Below, piece after piece: positions 10,611 to 20,316 of a DNA stretch of 64,000 nucleotides. Where the stretch lies: assembly GCF_019218885.1 (NCBI RefSeq), contig NZ_JAHUWT010000004.1, positions 682,001 through 746,000 on the forward strand, read 5' to 3'. Made by a program: the position numbers and the translations under genes. Source of the stretch: Bordetella sp. BOR01. GTDB lineage: Bacteria > Pseudomonadota > Gammaproteobacteria > Burkholderiales > Burkholderiaceae_B. Positions within the stretch are counted from its first letter, which is position 1; each line of letters begins with the position of its first letter. The notes under the pieces were generated by a model that worked only from the letters and a program-made list of their open reading frames with translations, did not search any database and had not been told where the DNA came from.

Positions 10611-10625
10611 GCACCATAATAGTGC
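10611..10625. promoter_or_regulatory. NtrC-binding site 1 (glnA enhancer)
   Basis: GCACCATAATAGTGC, matching the NtrC dyad GCAC-N7-GTGC. Its centre is about 85 bp upstream of the predicted start of transcription and 33 bp, about three helical turns, from site 2, which favours cooperative binding on one DNA face. Confidence 0.88.
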
Positions 10626-10643
10626 AAAACACGGGGCATGAAA

Positions 10644-10658
10644 GCACCAGTATGGTGC
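10644..10658. promoter_or_regulatory. NtrC-binding site 2 (glnA enhancer)
   Basis: GCACCAGTATGGTGC, a perfect-arm NtrC dyad. It is centred about 118 bp upstream of the predicted glnA start and sits just after the hemW stop codon. Sites 1 and 2 also share the preceding bases GGGCATGAAA or a close variant, so the pair may be a local duplication. Confidence 0.88.
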
Positions 10659-10665
10659 AAACTGG

Positions 10666-11889
10666 CTACAGGAACATTTCCTGCAGGTCGTTCAGGAAGC
10701 GCCACCCCAAGGCAGTGGCACGCAGGCGGGTAGGATCTGGGTCGAGCAAACCCCGGGCGCTGGCGATTTCCAGGGCTTGGGCGACGGCGGCCAGGGACAC
10801 CCCGGTACGCTCGAAGAAAGACGAGGCCGCCACGCCGTCCTTCAGGCGCAGGGCGTTCAGCATGAACTCGAACGGCAGTTCGTCGGGCCCTACCACGCGG
10901 GTCTCGGCGATATGGCTGCCGTCGCGGGCCATGGCGGCGGCCATCCAGGTATCGGGGCTGCGCAGGCGGGCCTCGCGCACGATCCGGTCGTGGAAGGATA
11001 GCTTGCCATGCGCGCCTGGCCCCAGGCCCAGGTAATCGCCGAATTCCCAGTAATTCACGTTGTGGCGGCAACGGGCGCCCGGCCGCGCATAGGCCGATAC
11101 CTCGTAGCGCTGCAATCCGGCCGCCTCGAGCGCGGCCTCGACGGCGTCCTGCATGGCGGCGCTGGCATCGTCGTCGGGCAGTTCGGGCGGATACTTGGCA
11201 AAGACCGTATTCGGTTCCAGGGTCAGGTGGTACAGCGACAGATGCTCGGTGCCGAACGACAGGGCCTGTTGCACGTCGGCCAGGCAGGCCGCCAAGTCTT
11301 GCCCGGGCAAGGCGAACATCAGGTCCAGGTTGACGCGCCCTACGGCGCGCTGTGCCATCTGGATGGCGGCGCGTGCCTGGGCGGCGTCGTGGATACGTCC
11401 CAGTTTCTTCAATTGGGCATCGTCGAAACTCTGGATGCCCAGCGACAGCCGGTTCACGCCGCTGGCCGCGTAATCGCGAAAACGCCCGGCCTCGGCCGTA
11501 CCCGGGTTCGCCTCCATGGTGATCTCGGCATCGGGCAGCAAGTTCAGACAGGCGCGCAGCATGGCCAGCACCTCGTCCAGCGCCGCGGCCGACAGCAGGC
11601 TGGGCGTGCCGCCTCCCAGGAAGACCGAGACCACCTGCCGGCCCCACACCGAAGGCAATGCTTGCTCCAGGTCGGCGCGCAGCGCGTCCAGGTAGGCCCG
11701 CTCGGGCAGCTCGGCCGGCATCGCATGCGAATTGAAGTCGCAATATGGGCATTTGCGCACGCACCAGGGTACGTGTACATAGACCGACAACGGCGGCAGG
11801 CTGGTCAGGGTGGCGCCTGCCGGTATTACCACCCGCGCGCGGGTGCCGGAGCCGGAGCCGGCCTGGTGGATGGGAATCGTGATAGCCAC
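10666..11889 (-). CDS. hemW: HemW, heme chaperone (HemN-like radical SAM)
   Basis: A 407-residue radical SAM protein. The cluster motif is CVRKCPYC (CxxxCxxC), followed by DFNSHAM. The glycine motif FLGGGTPSLL and HLSLYHLTLEPNT are typical of the HemN/HemW family. It lacks the longer N-terminal part of true coproporphyrinogen dehydrogenases and retains the C-terminal HemN domain, so HemW (heme chaperone) is preferred over HemN. It is co-oriented with rdgB, 38 bp upstream, the common rdgB-hemW arrangement in betaproteobacteria. Older annotations call this an oxygen-independent coproporphyrinogen III oxidase. Confidence 0.9.
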   Translation of the reverse strand: MAITIPIHQAGSGSGTRARVVIPAGATLTSLPPLSVYVHVPWCVRKCPYCDFNSHAMPAELPERAYLDALRADLEQALPSVWGRQVVSVFLGGGTPSLLSAAALDEVLAMLRACLNLLPDAEITMEANPGTAEAGRFRDYAASGVNRLSLGIQSFDDAQLKKLGRIHDAAQARAAIQMAQRAVGRVNLDLMFALPGQDLAACLADVQQALSFGTEHLSLYHLTLEPNTVFAKYPPELPDDDASAAMQDAVEAALEAAGLQRYEVSAYARPGARCRHNVNYWEFGDYLGLGPGAHGKLSFHDRIVREARLRSPDTWMAAAMARDGSHIAETRVVGPDELPFEFMLNALRLKDGVAASSFFERTGVSLAAVAQALEIASARGLLDPDPTRLRATALGWRFLNDLQEMFL

Positions 11890-11927
11890 AATATGGAAAA
11901 GCGCGGTTACTTGCCGGTTGCCGCCGA

Positions 11928-12557
11928 TCAGCGCGGCGCCAACTTGTCGAGCAATTGCGCCAAGGCGCGGGCACGATGGCTGATGCGGTTTTTCTCGGCC
12001 GGGTCCAGCTCGGCGGCGGTGCGCCCCAGGTCGGGCAGCAGGAAATACGGATCGTAGCCAAAACCATGATCGCCGCGCGGCGCATCGACGATCTGGCCAT
12101 GCAACACCCCTTCGCCGATCAGAGGCTGTGGGTCGTCGTGGCTACGCACCAGTACCAGCAGCGCCACGTACCACGCGCGCCGGTCGTCCACGCCGGCCAG
12201 TTTGTCGACCAGCAAGGCATTATTGGCGGCATCGCTGCGTTCGGCCGCCGCGTTGGCCAGTTGTGCATAGCGTGCCGAATACACGCCGGGCGCCCCGTCC
12301 AGCGCCGCCACGCAGAGGCCGGAATCGTCGGCCAACGCCGGCAATCCTGTCAGGCGGCTGGCATGGCGCGCCTTGGCCAGCGCATTCTCGACGAACGTAA
12401 CATGCGGTTCTTCGGCCTCGGGCACGCCCAACTCGCCCTGGGGGATCAGTTCGATACCCAGCGGCGCGAACAAGGCTGAGAATTCGCGCAGTTTGCCCGG
12501 GTTGTTCGAGGCCAGCACCACGCGGGCCAGGGAAGTTTCGGTATTCGTCGACGTCAT
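11928..12557 (-). CDS. rdgB: XTP/dITP diphosphatase (RdgB/HAM1)
   Basis: A 209-residue nucleotide-pool cleaning enzyme that hydrolyses dITP, XTP and ITP to monophosphates and pyrophosphate. Family motifs are LASNNPGKLREF near the N-terminus, ADDSGLCV with the catalytic Asp around residue 75, GFGYDPYF, and SHRARAL near the C-terminus. Length is normal. It precedes hemW on the same strand. Confidence 0.94.
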   Translation of the reverse strand: MTSTNTETSLARVVLASNNPGKLREFSALFAPLGIELIPQGELGVPEAEEPHVTFVENALAKARHASRLTGLPALADDSGLCVAALDGAPGVYSARYAQLANAAAERSDAANNALLVDKLAGVDDRRAWYVALLVLVRSHDDPQPLIGEGVLHGQIVDAPRGDHGFGYDPYFLLPDLGRTAAELDPAEKNRISHRARALAQLLDKLAPR

Positions 12558-12593
12558 GCCGCCATTGTAGTCGGGCGCGGGCGGGTGCCCCGG

Positions 12594-14225
12594 TTAGCCT
12601 GTTGCGCCCGCCAGGCGCAGCGATACCGCTGCCGGGTCCGGCGCAGGCGCCAGGCCGGCCCGCTGGCCGCCTGCCAGCCGGAATACGGCCACGGCACGTT
12701 GCAGCGCCGCCGCCTGGGCCTCCAGCGACGCGGCGGCCGCGGCAGTTTGCTCGACCATGGCAGCATTCTCTTGGGTGGCGCGATCCAGCCTGGCCACTGC
12801 ATCGTTGACCGACACGATACCGGCGGCCTGCTCGGTAGCGGCTTCGGTAATGCTGGACATCAGGCGCGTCACCTGCCCGGCCGAGGCCACGGCCTCGCGC
12901 ACTGCCTGGCCCGCCGCGCCAGCCTGGCTTACGCCGTGCTGCACGCGCTGCGACGCCGCCTGGATCAGCACGCGGATTTCGTCGGCCGCCGCGGCGCTGC
13001 GCTGCGCCAGCAGCCGGACTTCGCCGGCCACCACGGCAAAGCCCTTGCCCTGTTCGCCGGCATGCGCGGCCTCGACCGCCGCGTTCAGCGCCAGGATATT
13101 GGTACGAAAAGCGATGCTGTCGACCACCTCGACGATGTCCTGGATGCGCCGGGTGTCGTCGGCGATGTTCTGCATGGCCGTAGCGACCAAGTCCATGGCC
13201 TGCCCGCCGCGTTCGGCCCGGCGTGCCGACTCGAGCGCCCGCAGCTGGGCCTGATCGGCATGTTCCGCCGTCATTCGCACCGTGCCGGCCAGCGCGGCCA
13301 TATTGGCAGCCGCCTCTTGCAGCGCGTCAGCCTGCCGCGCGATGCGGTCCGACATCGCGCCGTTGCCGGCTGCAATCTCGCGCGCGCCGCCGTGAATTTC
13401 TTCCACGCCATGCCGGACAGCCGCCACCGCACCCGTCAGGCCGGACTGCATGCGGTGCATGGCCGAATACAGCACCCCGATCTCGTTATCGCCCCGTGTG
13501 GCGATGGCGCAGCTGAGATCGCCATCGGCAATGCGGTCGAAATGCATGCCCGCCTGCCTGAGCGGACGCAGCACCATGCGGCGAAACGCCAGCCCGAAAC
13601 CCAGGCCCAGCGCCGCCACCAGGGCCGACAGCATGGCGGCCGCCACGCCGGCCCGATCCAGCACCCGGCCGGCGCGCATTACCGCCGCCTGGCCCTGCGC
13701 CCGCGCATAAGCCTGGAACGCCTGCACCGCATCCAGGTAGGCGGCGCTGCGCGCGGGCAGCACCTGGTCCACGACTCGGTTGGCCTCGATGCCATTCCAG
13801 CCCTGGATGGCTGTTTGCAGCGGCTGCAGCGCATCGCCGGCCAGCGCGGTGTAGGCCGCCTGCACCGCGCCGAACAACTCGCCGCCCTGCCCCTGCACAT
13901 CGGGATTGGCGCGCAGGCGCTGATGGCTGGACTGCGCCTGGGCCAGCAAGGCCTGCGCCTGCGCCAGCGCCTGATCGCGCTGCTCTTGCAGCCCGCCTTC
14001 CATATAGGTCTTGGCGTCCGTCAACCAGGCGCGCGCCTGGAACAGCCGGCTGCTCAGGTCGCTGAGGTCGCTGGCACGCTCGACATTGCCGCGCCCCAGC
14101 GCTTCGATATCGGCGCGGCTGTCGCGCAGCAGCCCGACCCCGGCCGCGGCGGCGGCCACGAACAACCCCACGAATACTGCCAGCATGGCCGACAGCGCCC
14201 AGTTCACGCTAAAAGTCTTGCGCAT
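12594..14225 (-). CDS. Methyl-accepting chemotaxis protein
   Basis: A 543-residue transmembrane chemoreceptor. The first membrane segment is at about residues 8-35 ([20 protein letters not shown]). A periplasmic four-helix-type sensor domain reaches about 190, where a second membrane segment follows, then HAMP. The cytoplasmic signalling domain contains the conserved hairpin tip [20 protein letters not shown], with flanking methylation helices. The start at 14225 gives a proper N-terminal signal anchor; the frame is open a further 74 codons with no family resemblance. No che genes are nearby. The ligand is unknown. Confidence 0.92.
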   Translation of the reverse strand: MRKTFSVNWALSAMLAVFVGLFVAAAAAGVGLLRDSRADIEALGRGNVERASDLSDLSSRLFQARAWLTDAKTYMEGGLQEQRDQALAQAQALLAQAQSSHQRLRANPDVQGQGGELFGAVQAAYTALAGDALQPLQTAIQGWNGIEANRVVDQVLPARSAAYLDAVQAFQAYARAQGQAAVMRAGRVLDRAGVAAAMLSALVAALGLGFGLAFRRMVLRPLRQAGMHFDRIADGDLSCAIATRGDNEIGVLYSAMHRMQSGLTGAVAAVRHGVEEIHGGAREIAAGNGAMSDRIARQADALQEAAANMAALAGTVRMTAEHADQAQLRALESARRAERGGQAMDLVATAMQNIADDTRRIQDIVEVVDSIAFRTNILALNAAVEAAHAGEQGKGFAVVAGEVRLLAQRSAAAADEIRVLIQAASQRVQHGVSQAGAAGQAVREAVASAGQVTRLMSSITEAATEQAAGIVSVNDAVARLDRATQENAAMVEQTAAAAASLEAQAAALQRAVAVFRLAGGQRAGLAPAPDPAAVSLRLAGATG

Positions 14226-14304
14226 ATATTCCCGTACAGAGCTTCCACCGGATGCGCGGAAGGCGGCACGATTATGCGGGCCGAACTTGGCAGATTCTTG
14301 ACAC

Positions 14305-15240
14305 TCAGGCCCGCCGGGCGCCTTGCGTAGCCTTGCGTTCGTGCTCGGGCACGTCGGCCACCAGCATGTCGACCAGTTCGCGCGCGAAGGCCGGCAGCGC
14401 GTCGCGGTCGCGCACGCAGATCTGCAGTTCGCGCAGCGCCCATTCATCGGTCAGCGGCACGATGGCCACCTTCAGTGCGCGCGCGTAGCGCAGCGCCACC
14501 GATTCGGGAATGACGCCGATGCCCACGCCGGTCTCGATCATGCGGCACACGGCTTCGAAATTGCCCACTTCGATACGGAACTTGAACGTGCGCCCCAGCG
14601 CCGCGGCCGCCTGCACCAGGAACGGATGGATGGCGCTCCATTCGGACAAGCCGACATAGTCGTTGCCCAGCGTATCGGCAAACGCCACCGCGGGCTCGCC
14701 GGCCAGCGGATGGCCGGCCGCGGCCACCATCACCAGGCGGTCTTTGCGATAGGGAATGAACTGCAATCCCTGGTCAGCGGTATGGCCGGCGACAATGCCC
14801 ACATCGGCCGACCCTTCGGCCACCGCCCGCACTATCAGGTAACTGAGGCGTTCGCGCAGTTCGACGTTGACGTCGGGGTGCGCGGCCAGGAAGCGGCCCA
14901 GCACCGCCGGCATGAACTCCGTCATGGCGGTGGTGTTGGCCAGCACGCGCACATGGCCTTTGACCCCGCGGGCGAATTCCTGCATGTCGCCGCGCAACTG
15001 TTCCACCTGCCGCATGACAGTACGCGCGTGGCGGGTCAGGGCTTCGCCAGACGGGGTCAGGGTGACCCCCTGGCTGGTGCGGTACAGCAACTGGGTGCCA
15101 AAGTGCTCTTCCAGGTTCTTGATGCGCGTACTGGCCGCCGGAAGCGACAAATGGGTTTTCTCGGCACCGCGGGTCAGGCTGTGCCAGTCGCCGATATGCA
15201 CGATAAGCTGCAAGTCGGTCAGATCGAAGTGCCCCGCCAT
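14305..15240 (-). CDS. LysR-family transcriptional regulator
   Basis: A 311-residue LysR regulator. The helix-turn-helix is at residues 8-65 ([20 protein letters not shown], then [20 protein letters not shown]). The effector domain follows, with the C-terminal half containing [14 protein letters not shown]. It is divergent from the acyl-CoA dehydrogenase/PrpD operon across 119 bp. That gap contains an inverted repeat (ATTGCT at 15262-15267, AGCAAT at 15280-15285) suited to a LysR operator. It probably controls that operon in response to a pathway intermediate; the effector is unknown. Confidence 0.88.
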   Translation of the reverse strand: MAGHFDLTDLQLIVHIGDWHSLTRGAEKTHLSLPAASTRIKNLEEHFGTQLLYRTSQGVTLTPSGEALTRHARTVMRQVEQLRGDMQEFARGVKGHVRVLANTTAMTEFMPAVLGRFLAAHPDVNVELRERLSYLIVRAVAEGSADVGIVAGHTADQGLQFIPYRKDRLVMVAAAGHPLAGEPAVAFADTLGNDYVGLSEWSAIHPFLVQAAAALGRTFKFRIEVGNFEAVCRMIETGVGIGVIPESVALRYARALKVAIVPLTDEWALRELQICVRDRDALPAFARELVDMLVADVPEHERKATQGARRA

Positions 15241-15261
15241 GTATTCCTCTGTTCTTCGGCA

Positions 15262-15285
15262 ATTGCTAACCCGGTATTAAGCAAT
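15262..15285. promoter_or_regulatory. Inverted repeat in LysR/acyl-CoA dehydrogenase divergent promoter
   Basis: ATTGCT and AGCAAT arms separated by 12 bases, within an AT-richer intergenic stretch. Spacing and position between a LysR gene and its divergent neighbour fit a LysR recognition site. Confidence 0.45.
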
Positions 15286-15359
15286 CATAAATTGGCAATC
15301 CGGCCCGGGTTGCGGCAAAGTGCCTGGATTATCTGCAAGCCTCATCATAGAACCCCGCC

Positions 15360-16520
15360 ATGCCCGACACCAATCACGCTTTCCAGGACATCCGCGAAGC
15401 CGTACGCGACCTGTGCGCCCAGTTTCCCGGCGAATACTTCCGAAAAATCGACGAAGAACGCGGATATCCCGAAGAATTCGTGCGTGCCTTGACCGAAGCC
15501 GGCTGGCTGGCCGCCCTGATTCCCCAGGAATACGGCGGTTCCGGCCTGGGCCTGACCGAAGCCTCGGTCATCATGGAAGAAATCAACCGCAGCGGCGGCA
15601 ACTCGGGCGCCTGCCACGGCCAGATGTACAACATGGGCACCCTGCTGCGCCATGGCTCCGAGGCCCAGAAGCGCGAATACCTGCCGCGCATCGCCAACGG
15701 CGAACTGCGCCTGCAGTCGATGGGCGTCACGGAACCCACCACCGGCACCGACACCACCAAGATCAAGACCACCGCGATGCGCCGCGGCGACCGCTACGTC
15801 ATCAACGGACAAAAGGTGTGGATCTCGCGCGTGCAGCATTCCGACCTGATGATCCTGCTGGCGCGCACCACGCCGCTGGAGCAGGTCACCCGCAAATCCG
15901 AAGGCATGTCGATCTTCCTGGTCGACCTGCACCATGCGGTCAAGCACGGCATGCAGGTACGCCCCATTCCCAACATGGTCAACCACGAGACCAACGAGCT
16001 GTTTTTCGACAACCTGGAAATCCCCGCCGAAAACCTGATCGGCGAGGAAGGCAAGGGTTTCAAGTACATCCTGGACGGCCTGAACGCCGAACGCACCCTG
16101 ATCGCCGCCGAGTGTATCGGCGACGGCTACTGGTTCGTGGACAAGGTGGCGGCTTACGCGAAGGAACGCGTCGTGTTCGGCCGCCCCATCGGCCAGAACC
16201 AGGGCGTGCAGTTTCCCATCGCGCGGGCGCACATCAACGTCGAGGCTGCCAGCCTGATGCGCTACGAAGCCTGCCGCCTGTTCGATGCACACCAGCCCTG
16301 CGGCGCCCAGGCCAACATGGCCAAGCTGCTGGCGGCCGATGCGTCCTGGGAAGCGGCCAACGCCTGCCTGCAATTCCATGGCGGCTTCGGCTTTGCCACG
16401 GAATACGACGTCGAGCGCAAGTTCCGCGAAACGCGCCTGTACCAGGTGGCGCCGATTTCCACCAACCTGATCCTGTCCTACGTGGCCGAGCACGTGCTGG
16501 GCCTGCCTCGTTCGTTCTGA
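15360..16520 (+). CDS. Acyl-CoA dehydrogenase family protein
   Basis: A 386-residue flavoprotein of the acyl-CoA dehydrogenase fold that introduces a double bond into an acyl-CoA. The N-terminal helical domain contains PQEYGGSGLGLTEASVIMEE, the middle beta domain MGVTEPTTGTDTTKI, and the C-terminal domain FGRPIGQNQGVQFPIA. The usual catalytic Glu of medium-chain enzymes (YEGT) is replaced by LYQVAPIST, while LNAERTLIAAE supplies a Glu where isovaleryl-CoA dehydrogenases carry theirs. That hints at a branched or short acyl substrate. An MmgE/PrpD gene follows 10 bp later, in an operon under the divergent LysR. Confidence 0.88.
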   Translation: MPDTNHAFQDIREAVRDLCAQFPGEYFRKIDEERGYPEEFVRALTEAGWLAALIPQEYGGSGLGLTEASVIMEEINRSGGNSGACHGQMYNMGTLLRHGSEAQKREYLPRIANGELRLQSMGVTEPTTGTDTTKIKTTAMRRGDRYVINGQKVWISRVQHSDLMILLARTTPLEQVTRKSEGMSIFLVDLHHAVKHGMQVRPIPNMVNHETNELFFDNLEIPAENLIGEEGKGFKYILDGLNAERTLIAAECIGDGYWFVDKVAAYAKERVVFGRPIGQNQGVQFPIARAHINVEAASLMRYEACRLFDAHQPCGAQANMAKLLAADASWEAANACLQFHGGFGFATEYDVERKFRETRLYQVAPISTNLILSYVAEHVLGLPRSF

Positions 16521-16530
16521 GTCCCTTGCC

Positions 16531-17901
16531 ATGACCGCTATCCATCCCCACCCCAGTGCCGCCCTGGCCGAGTTCGTCGTCGGGCTGCGTTTCGAAGACA
16601 TCCCCGCGCCCGTGCTGCGCCGTGCCGAAGACCTGCTGCTGGATTGCCTGGCTTCGATCCTGGCCGGTGCCGGCGCTGCGCCGGTACAGGCCATTGCACG
16701 CTACGCCGCCGCCATGGGGCCGGCCGACGGGCCCGCCCAAGTGCTGATTACCCGCAGCCAGACTACGCCGCTGTTCGCGGCCATGGTCAACGCCGCCGCC
16801 GCCCATGTGGTCGAGCAAGACGATGTGCACAACGGGTCGGTATTCCATCCGGCCGCGGTGGTGTTTCCGCCGGCCCTGGCCGTGGCGCAGGCACTGGGCC
16901 GGTCCGGCAAAGACCTGCTGGTGGCATCGGTGGCCGGGTATGAGGTCGGCATCCGCGTCGGCGAATACCTGGGCCGTTCGCACTACAAGATCTTCCATAC
17001 CACCGGCACCGTCGGCACCGTGGCCGCGGCTGTCACGGTGGGCAAGCTGCTGGACCTGAATGCCGAACAGATGCTGCATGCGCTGGGTTCAGCGGGCACC
17101 CAGGCTGCCGGGCTGTGGGAATTCCTGCGCGACGCAGCCGATTCCAAGCAACTGCACACCGCCAAGGCAGCCGCCGATGGCCTGACCGCGGCCTACCTGG
17201 CCAAGGAAGGCTTCACCGGCGCGCGCCGCATCCTGGAAGGTGCGCAAGGCATGGCCGCCGGCATGTCGCAAGACGCCGACCCGGCCCGCCTGCTCGACCG
17301 CCTGGGCCAGCGCTGGGCGCTGGCCGAGACCTCGTTCAAGTACCACGCCTCGTGCCGCCATACCCACCCGGCCGCCGATGCCCTGCAACAAGCCATGCGC
17401 GAATACAAGCTGCGCGAAAGCGACTTGGCGCAAGTCATCACGCACGTGCACCAGGGGGCCATCGACGTACTCGGGCCGGTGGTCGACCCCAAGACCGTGC
17501 ACCAGTCGAAATTCTCGATGGGCACCGTGCTGGCGCTCATCGCGCGCACCGGCCGCGCCGGCCTGGCCGAATTCGACGCCGCCCTGGGCGACAAGGACGT
17601 GGCTGTACTGCGGGACAAGGTCCGCATGGAACTCGACCCCGAAGTGGATGCCGCCTACCCCGAACGCTGGATCGGCAAAGTGACCGTGCACACCACCGAT
17701 GGCCGCGTGCTGCATGCACGGGTGGACGAGCCCAAGGGCGACCCGGGCAACACGCTCAGCCGCGCCGAAATCGAGGAAAAGGCGCTGCGCCTGGGGGTCT
17801 ATGCCCAGGCCGCCACCGAAGCCGAAGTCCAGGGCCTGATCGAGACCGTCTGGAACCTGGAAAACCTGCCGCGCATCGGCGCCCTTTTGCCGGCCAGATA
17901 A
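16531..17901 (+). CDS. MmgE/PrpD family protein
   Basis: A 456-residue member of the MmgE/PrpD family, which includes 2-methylcitrate dehydratase, cis-aconitate decarboxylase and iminodisuccinate epimerase. Conserved stretches are VEQDDVHNGSVFHPAAVVFP, VAGYEVGIRVGEYLG and KYHASCRHTHPAADAL. It begins 10 bp after the acyl-CoA dehydrogenase stop, so the two are co-transcribed. No methylcitrate synthase (prpC) or isocitrate lyase-type (prpB) gene is nearby, so a methylcitrate role is not supported here. The exact hydratase/decarboxylase activity cannot be read from sequence. Confidence 0.85.
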   Translation: MTAIHPHPSAALAEFVVGLRFEDIPAPVLRRAEDLLLDCLASILAGAGAAPVQAIARYAAAMGPADGPAQVLITRSQTTPLFAAMVNAAAAHVVEQDDVHNGSVFHPAAVVFPPALAVAQALGRSGKDLLVASVAGYEVGIRVGEYLGRSHYKIFHTTGTVGTVAAAVTVGKLLDLNAEQMLHALGSAGTQAAGLWEFLRDAADSKQLHTAKAAADGLTAAYLAKEGFTGARRILEGAQGMAAGMSQDADPARLLDRLGQRWALAETSFKYHASCRHTHPAADALQQAMREYKLRESDLAQVITHVHQGAIDVLGPVVDPKTVHQSKFSMGTVLALIARTGRAGLAEFDAALGDKDVAVLRDKVRMELDPEVDAAYPERWIGKVTVHTTDGRVLHARVDEPKGDPGNTLSRAEIEEKALRLGVYAQAATEAEVQGLIETVWNLENLPRIGALLPAR

Positions 17902-17941
17902 ACGGCGGCGGCTGACACTTTGTGCAGGCGGCCGGCCGTGT

Positions 17942-18682
17942 TTACGCCAACGCCTCGCGCTGGGTCTTGGCCAACTGGGCAATACCTTGCTCGGCCAAGG
18001 CCAGCATGGCGTCCAGTTCGGCGCGCGCAAAGGTGGCGCCTTCGCCCGTACCCTGGACCTCGACAAATGCGCCCGCGCCGGTCATGACCACGTTCACATC
18101 CGCATCGCAGGCGGAGTCTTCCTGGTAGTCCAGGTCAAGAACCGGCCGACCGGCCACCAGGCCGACCGACACCGCTGCCACGGTATCGCGGATCGGGTTG
18201 GCCGCCAGGTCGCCGCGCTGCATCAACAAGGCGACCGCATCGGCTGCCGCCACCCAGGCGCCGGTGATGCTGGCGCAGCGGGTGCCGCCATCGGCCTGCA
18301 AGACATCGCAATCCAGGTGCAGCGTACGCTCGCCCAGGGTTTTCATGTCGAACACGGCGCGCAGGCTGCGGCCGATCAGGCGCTGGATTTCCTGGGTGCG
18401 GCCGCTTTGCTTGCCGCGCGCGGCCTCGCGGTCGCCGCGCGTATGGGTGGCGCGCGGCAACATGCCATATTCGGCCGTTACCCAACCCTCGCCGCGCCCT
18501 TTCAGGAACGGCGGCACCTTGTCCAGCACGCTGGCCGTGCACAGCACGTGCGTATCGCCGGCACGCACCAGCACCGAACCTTCGGCATAGCGGGTGTAAT
18601 GGCGCTGCAGGCTGAAAGGACGCAGTTGGTCGACGGCGCGGCCGGACGGGCGCGGCACGCTGGGGGCGGAAGTTGAGGACAC
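17942..18682 (-). CDS. rph: Ribonuclease PH
   Basis: A 246-residue phosphorolytic 3'-5' exoribonuclease that trims tRNA 3' ends. Family motifs are [44 protein letters not shown], and [20 protein letters not shown] with the phosphate/metal-binding region. The GTG at 18682 is used: GGAG lies about 8 bases upstream and the length then matches the family. The frame continues 28 codons upstream without resemblance. It is divergent from yicC, a frequent pairing in betaproteobacteria. Confidence 0.93.
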   Translation of the reverse strand: MSSTSAPSVPRPSGRAVDQLRPFSLQRHYTRYAEGSVLVRAGDTHVLCTASVLDKVPPFLKGRGEGWVTAEYGMLPRATHTRGDREAARGKQSGRTQEIQRLIGRSLRAVFDMKTLGERTLHLDCDVLQADGGTRCASITGAWVAAADAVALLMQRGDLAANPIRDTVAAVSVGLVAGRPVLDLDYQEDSACDADVNVVMTGAGAFVEVQGTGEGATFARAELDAMLALAEQGIAQLAKTQREALA

Positions 18683-18821
18683 GGGCGGACTCCACAAAAC
18701 AGGGATATTGGGCCGCATTGTACGTGCCGTCAGCACGCAATCCGGGGGCTTGAGGTATCCTGCCAAAAACGGGGCGCCCGCTGCCCCGATTCATTTTTTG
18801 GATTTCTTCAGGACGCCCCCC

Positions 18822-19760
18822 ATGATCCGCAGCATGACCGCCTTCGGCAATGCCCGCGCCGACCTCGAACAAGGCACGCTGGCACTGGAACTGCGCAGCG
18901 TCAACAGCCGCTACCTGGATCTGTACTTTCGCTTGCCCGACGAACTGCGCCATACCGAGACGCCGCTGCGCGAGCTGCTGACGGCCAATCTGGGCCGCGG
19001 CAAGGTCGAGATCCGGGCCTCGTACACCCGCAACGCCGGTACCGAGCTGGCGACGCTGGACCCGGCTTGGCTGCGGCACCTGGCCGAACAACTGCAAACC
19101 GCGCGCAGCGTGCTACCCGAGGTGACGCCGCCACGCCTGGCCGAACTTTTCAATTGGCCCGGCCAGCGCGGCAACGACGCGCTCGATCCGCAAGCCTGGG
19201 GCGCCGCCTGCCTGCAAGCGGCCAAGCAGGCCCTGGTCCAGTTGCAAGAAGGCCGTGAACGCGAAGGACAGCGCCTGGCCGCCACGATGCTCGAGTGCGC
19301 CGATGGCGTCGCGCGCATCCTTGAATCGGTAGATGAGCACTTGCCCCAGCTGCTGGCCGACCACCGCGAAAAGCTGGCCGCCAAGCTGCGCGAATCGGTC
19401 GAGGCGGCCTTCCCTGGCGGCTTTGCGCACATTTCAGGCCCCGAGCTCTCCGAACGCCTGGCCCAAGAGGCCAACCTGTTTGCCTTGCGCATCGATGTGG
19501 CCGAAGAACTTGCACGGCTGCGATCGCACCTGGAAGAGCTGCGCCATTTGCTGGGCGGCGGCTCCAAGGCCAAGGCCAAGGCCGATGGCAAGCGCAGCGG
19601 CGGGAGTGCCGGCAAGCGCCTGGACTTCCTGTTCCAGGAAATGAACCGAGAAGCCAACACCCTGGGTTCCAAGGCCAGCAGCATGGAAGTCACCCGCGCC
19701 GCCATGGACCTGAAGCTGCTGATCGAGCAGATGCGCGAGCAGGCGCAGAACATCGAATAG
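18822..19760 (+). CDS. yicC: YicC family endoribonuclease
   Basis: A 312-residue YicC/YloC protein, a family with endoribonuclease activity. The N-terminus MIRSMTAFGNA and the block ELRSVNSRYLDLYFRLPDEL are diagnostic, as is the C-terminal DUF1732 portion KRLDFLFQEMNREANTLGSK. Just before that block there is an insertion rich in Lys, Ala, Gly and Ser (KAKAKADGKRSGGSAG) that makes it longer than the usual 287-290 residues. The start was set at the family N-terminus; the frame is open 38 codons upstream. It is divergent from rph. Confidence 0.92.
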   Translation: MIRSMTAFGNARADLEQGTLALELRSVNSRYLDLYFRLPDELRHTETPLRELLTANLGRGKVEIRASYTRNAGTELATLDPAWLRHLAEQLQTARSVLPEVTPPRLAELFNWPGQRGNDALDPQAWGAACLQAAKQALVQLQEGREREGQRLAATMLECADGVARILESVDEHLPQLLADHREKLAAKLRESVEAAFPGGFAHISGPELSERLAQEANLFALRIDVAEELARLRSHLEELRHLLGGGSKAKAKADGKRSGGSAGKRLDFLFQEMNREANTLGSKASSMEVTRAAMDLKLLIEQMREQAQNIE

Positions 19761-19811
19761 GCGTCGCAGCAGCTATCGAACCCCAAGCGCCCAGCCGTCT
19801 CGGCCAGGCAT

Positions 19812-20156
19812 TCACAGGCAGTCAGCCGCCGCGTTAATCAGCCGCTGCTGATCGGCCGAGGCGTTCCCATACACGCGGACCTTCATATTGCCGCGGTCTT
19901 TCACCGCATCCAGGACGTACGTCGGGCGGCCCGCGGACTGGACGATCAACCGCCTGCCGCGAAAGAGGTCTGCCTGGTCGATCGGACCATATTCCGCCCA
20001 CTCATCCGAAACACACTGCACGTATTCAGTGGCGCTACGCTCGGTCACGGCGGTAAAAACCGGCTTCGTGTCCGCGATGTCGTCGGCAGTGGTAGCGCAC
20101 CCTGCCAACGCGCACGACAACAAGAACCCGGCGGCAATACGGATGTATTTCATCAT
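19812..20156 (-). CDS. Small predicted lipoprotein, unknown function
   Basis: A 114-residue protein with a lipoprotein signal: basic start MMKYIR, hydrophobic core, and lipobox LAGC with the lipidated Cys at about residue 20. The mature part is short and mixed alpha/beta in character, with a second Cys near residue 48 and a Cys at the C-terminus that could form a disulfide. I do not recognise a family. The two adjacent ATG codons at 20156 and 20153 are equally possible starts. It converges on yicC and stands alone; the rest of the gap to 20316 shows no further gene. Confidence 0.65.
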   Translation of the reverse strand: MMKYIRIAAGFLLSCALAGCATTADDIADTKPVFTAVTERSATEYVQCVSDEWAEYGPIDQADLFRGRRLIVQSAGRPTYVLDAVKDRGNMKVRVYGNASADQQRLINAAADCL

Positions 20157-20316
20157 TGTCTCGTACTGAGTTTAGGTACCAGGCGCGGCCTGAAACGCGC
20201 GCAACCTGACTTGCACGGCCAAAGAATGGCTTCGGCGCGACCAAACACTAGCACGTTGTTCGCCCGCACGGTGGAAATTGCAGGCGCCATGTGAAGGCGC
20301 CGGATAGCGCCTCGGG

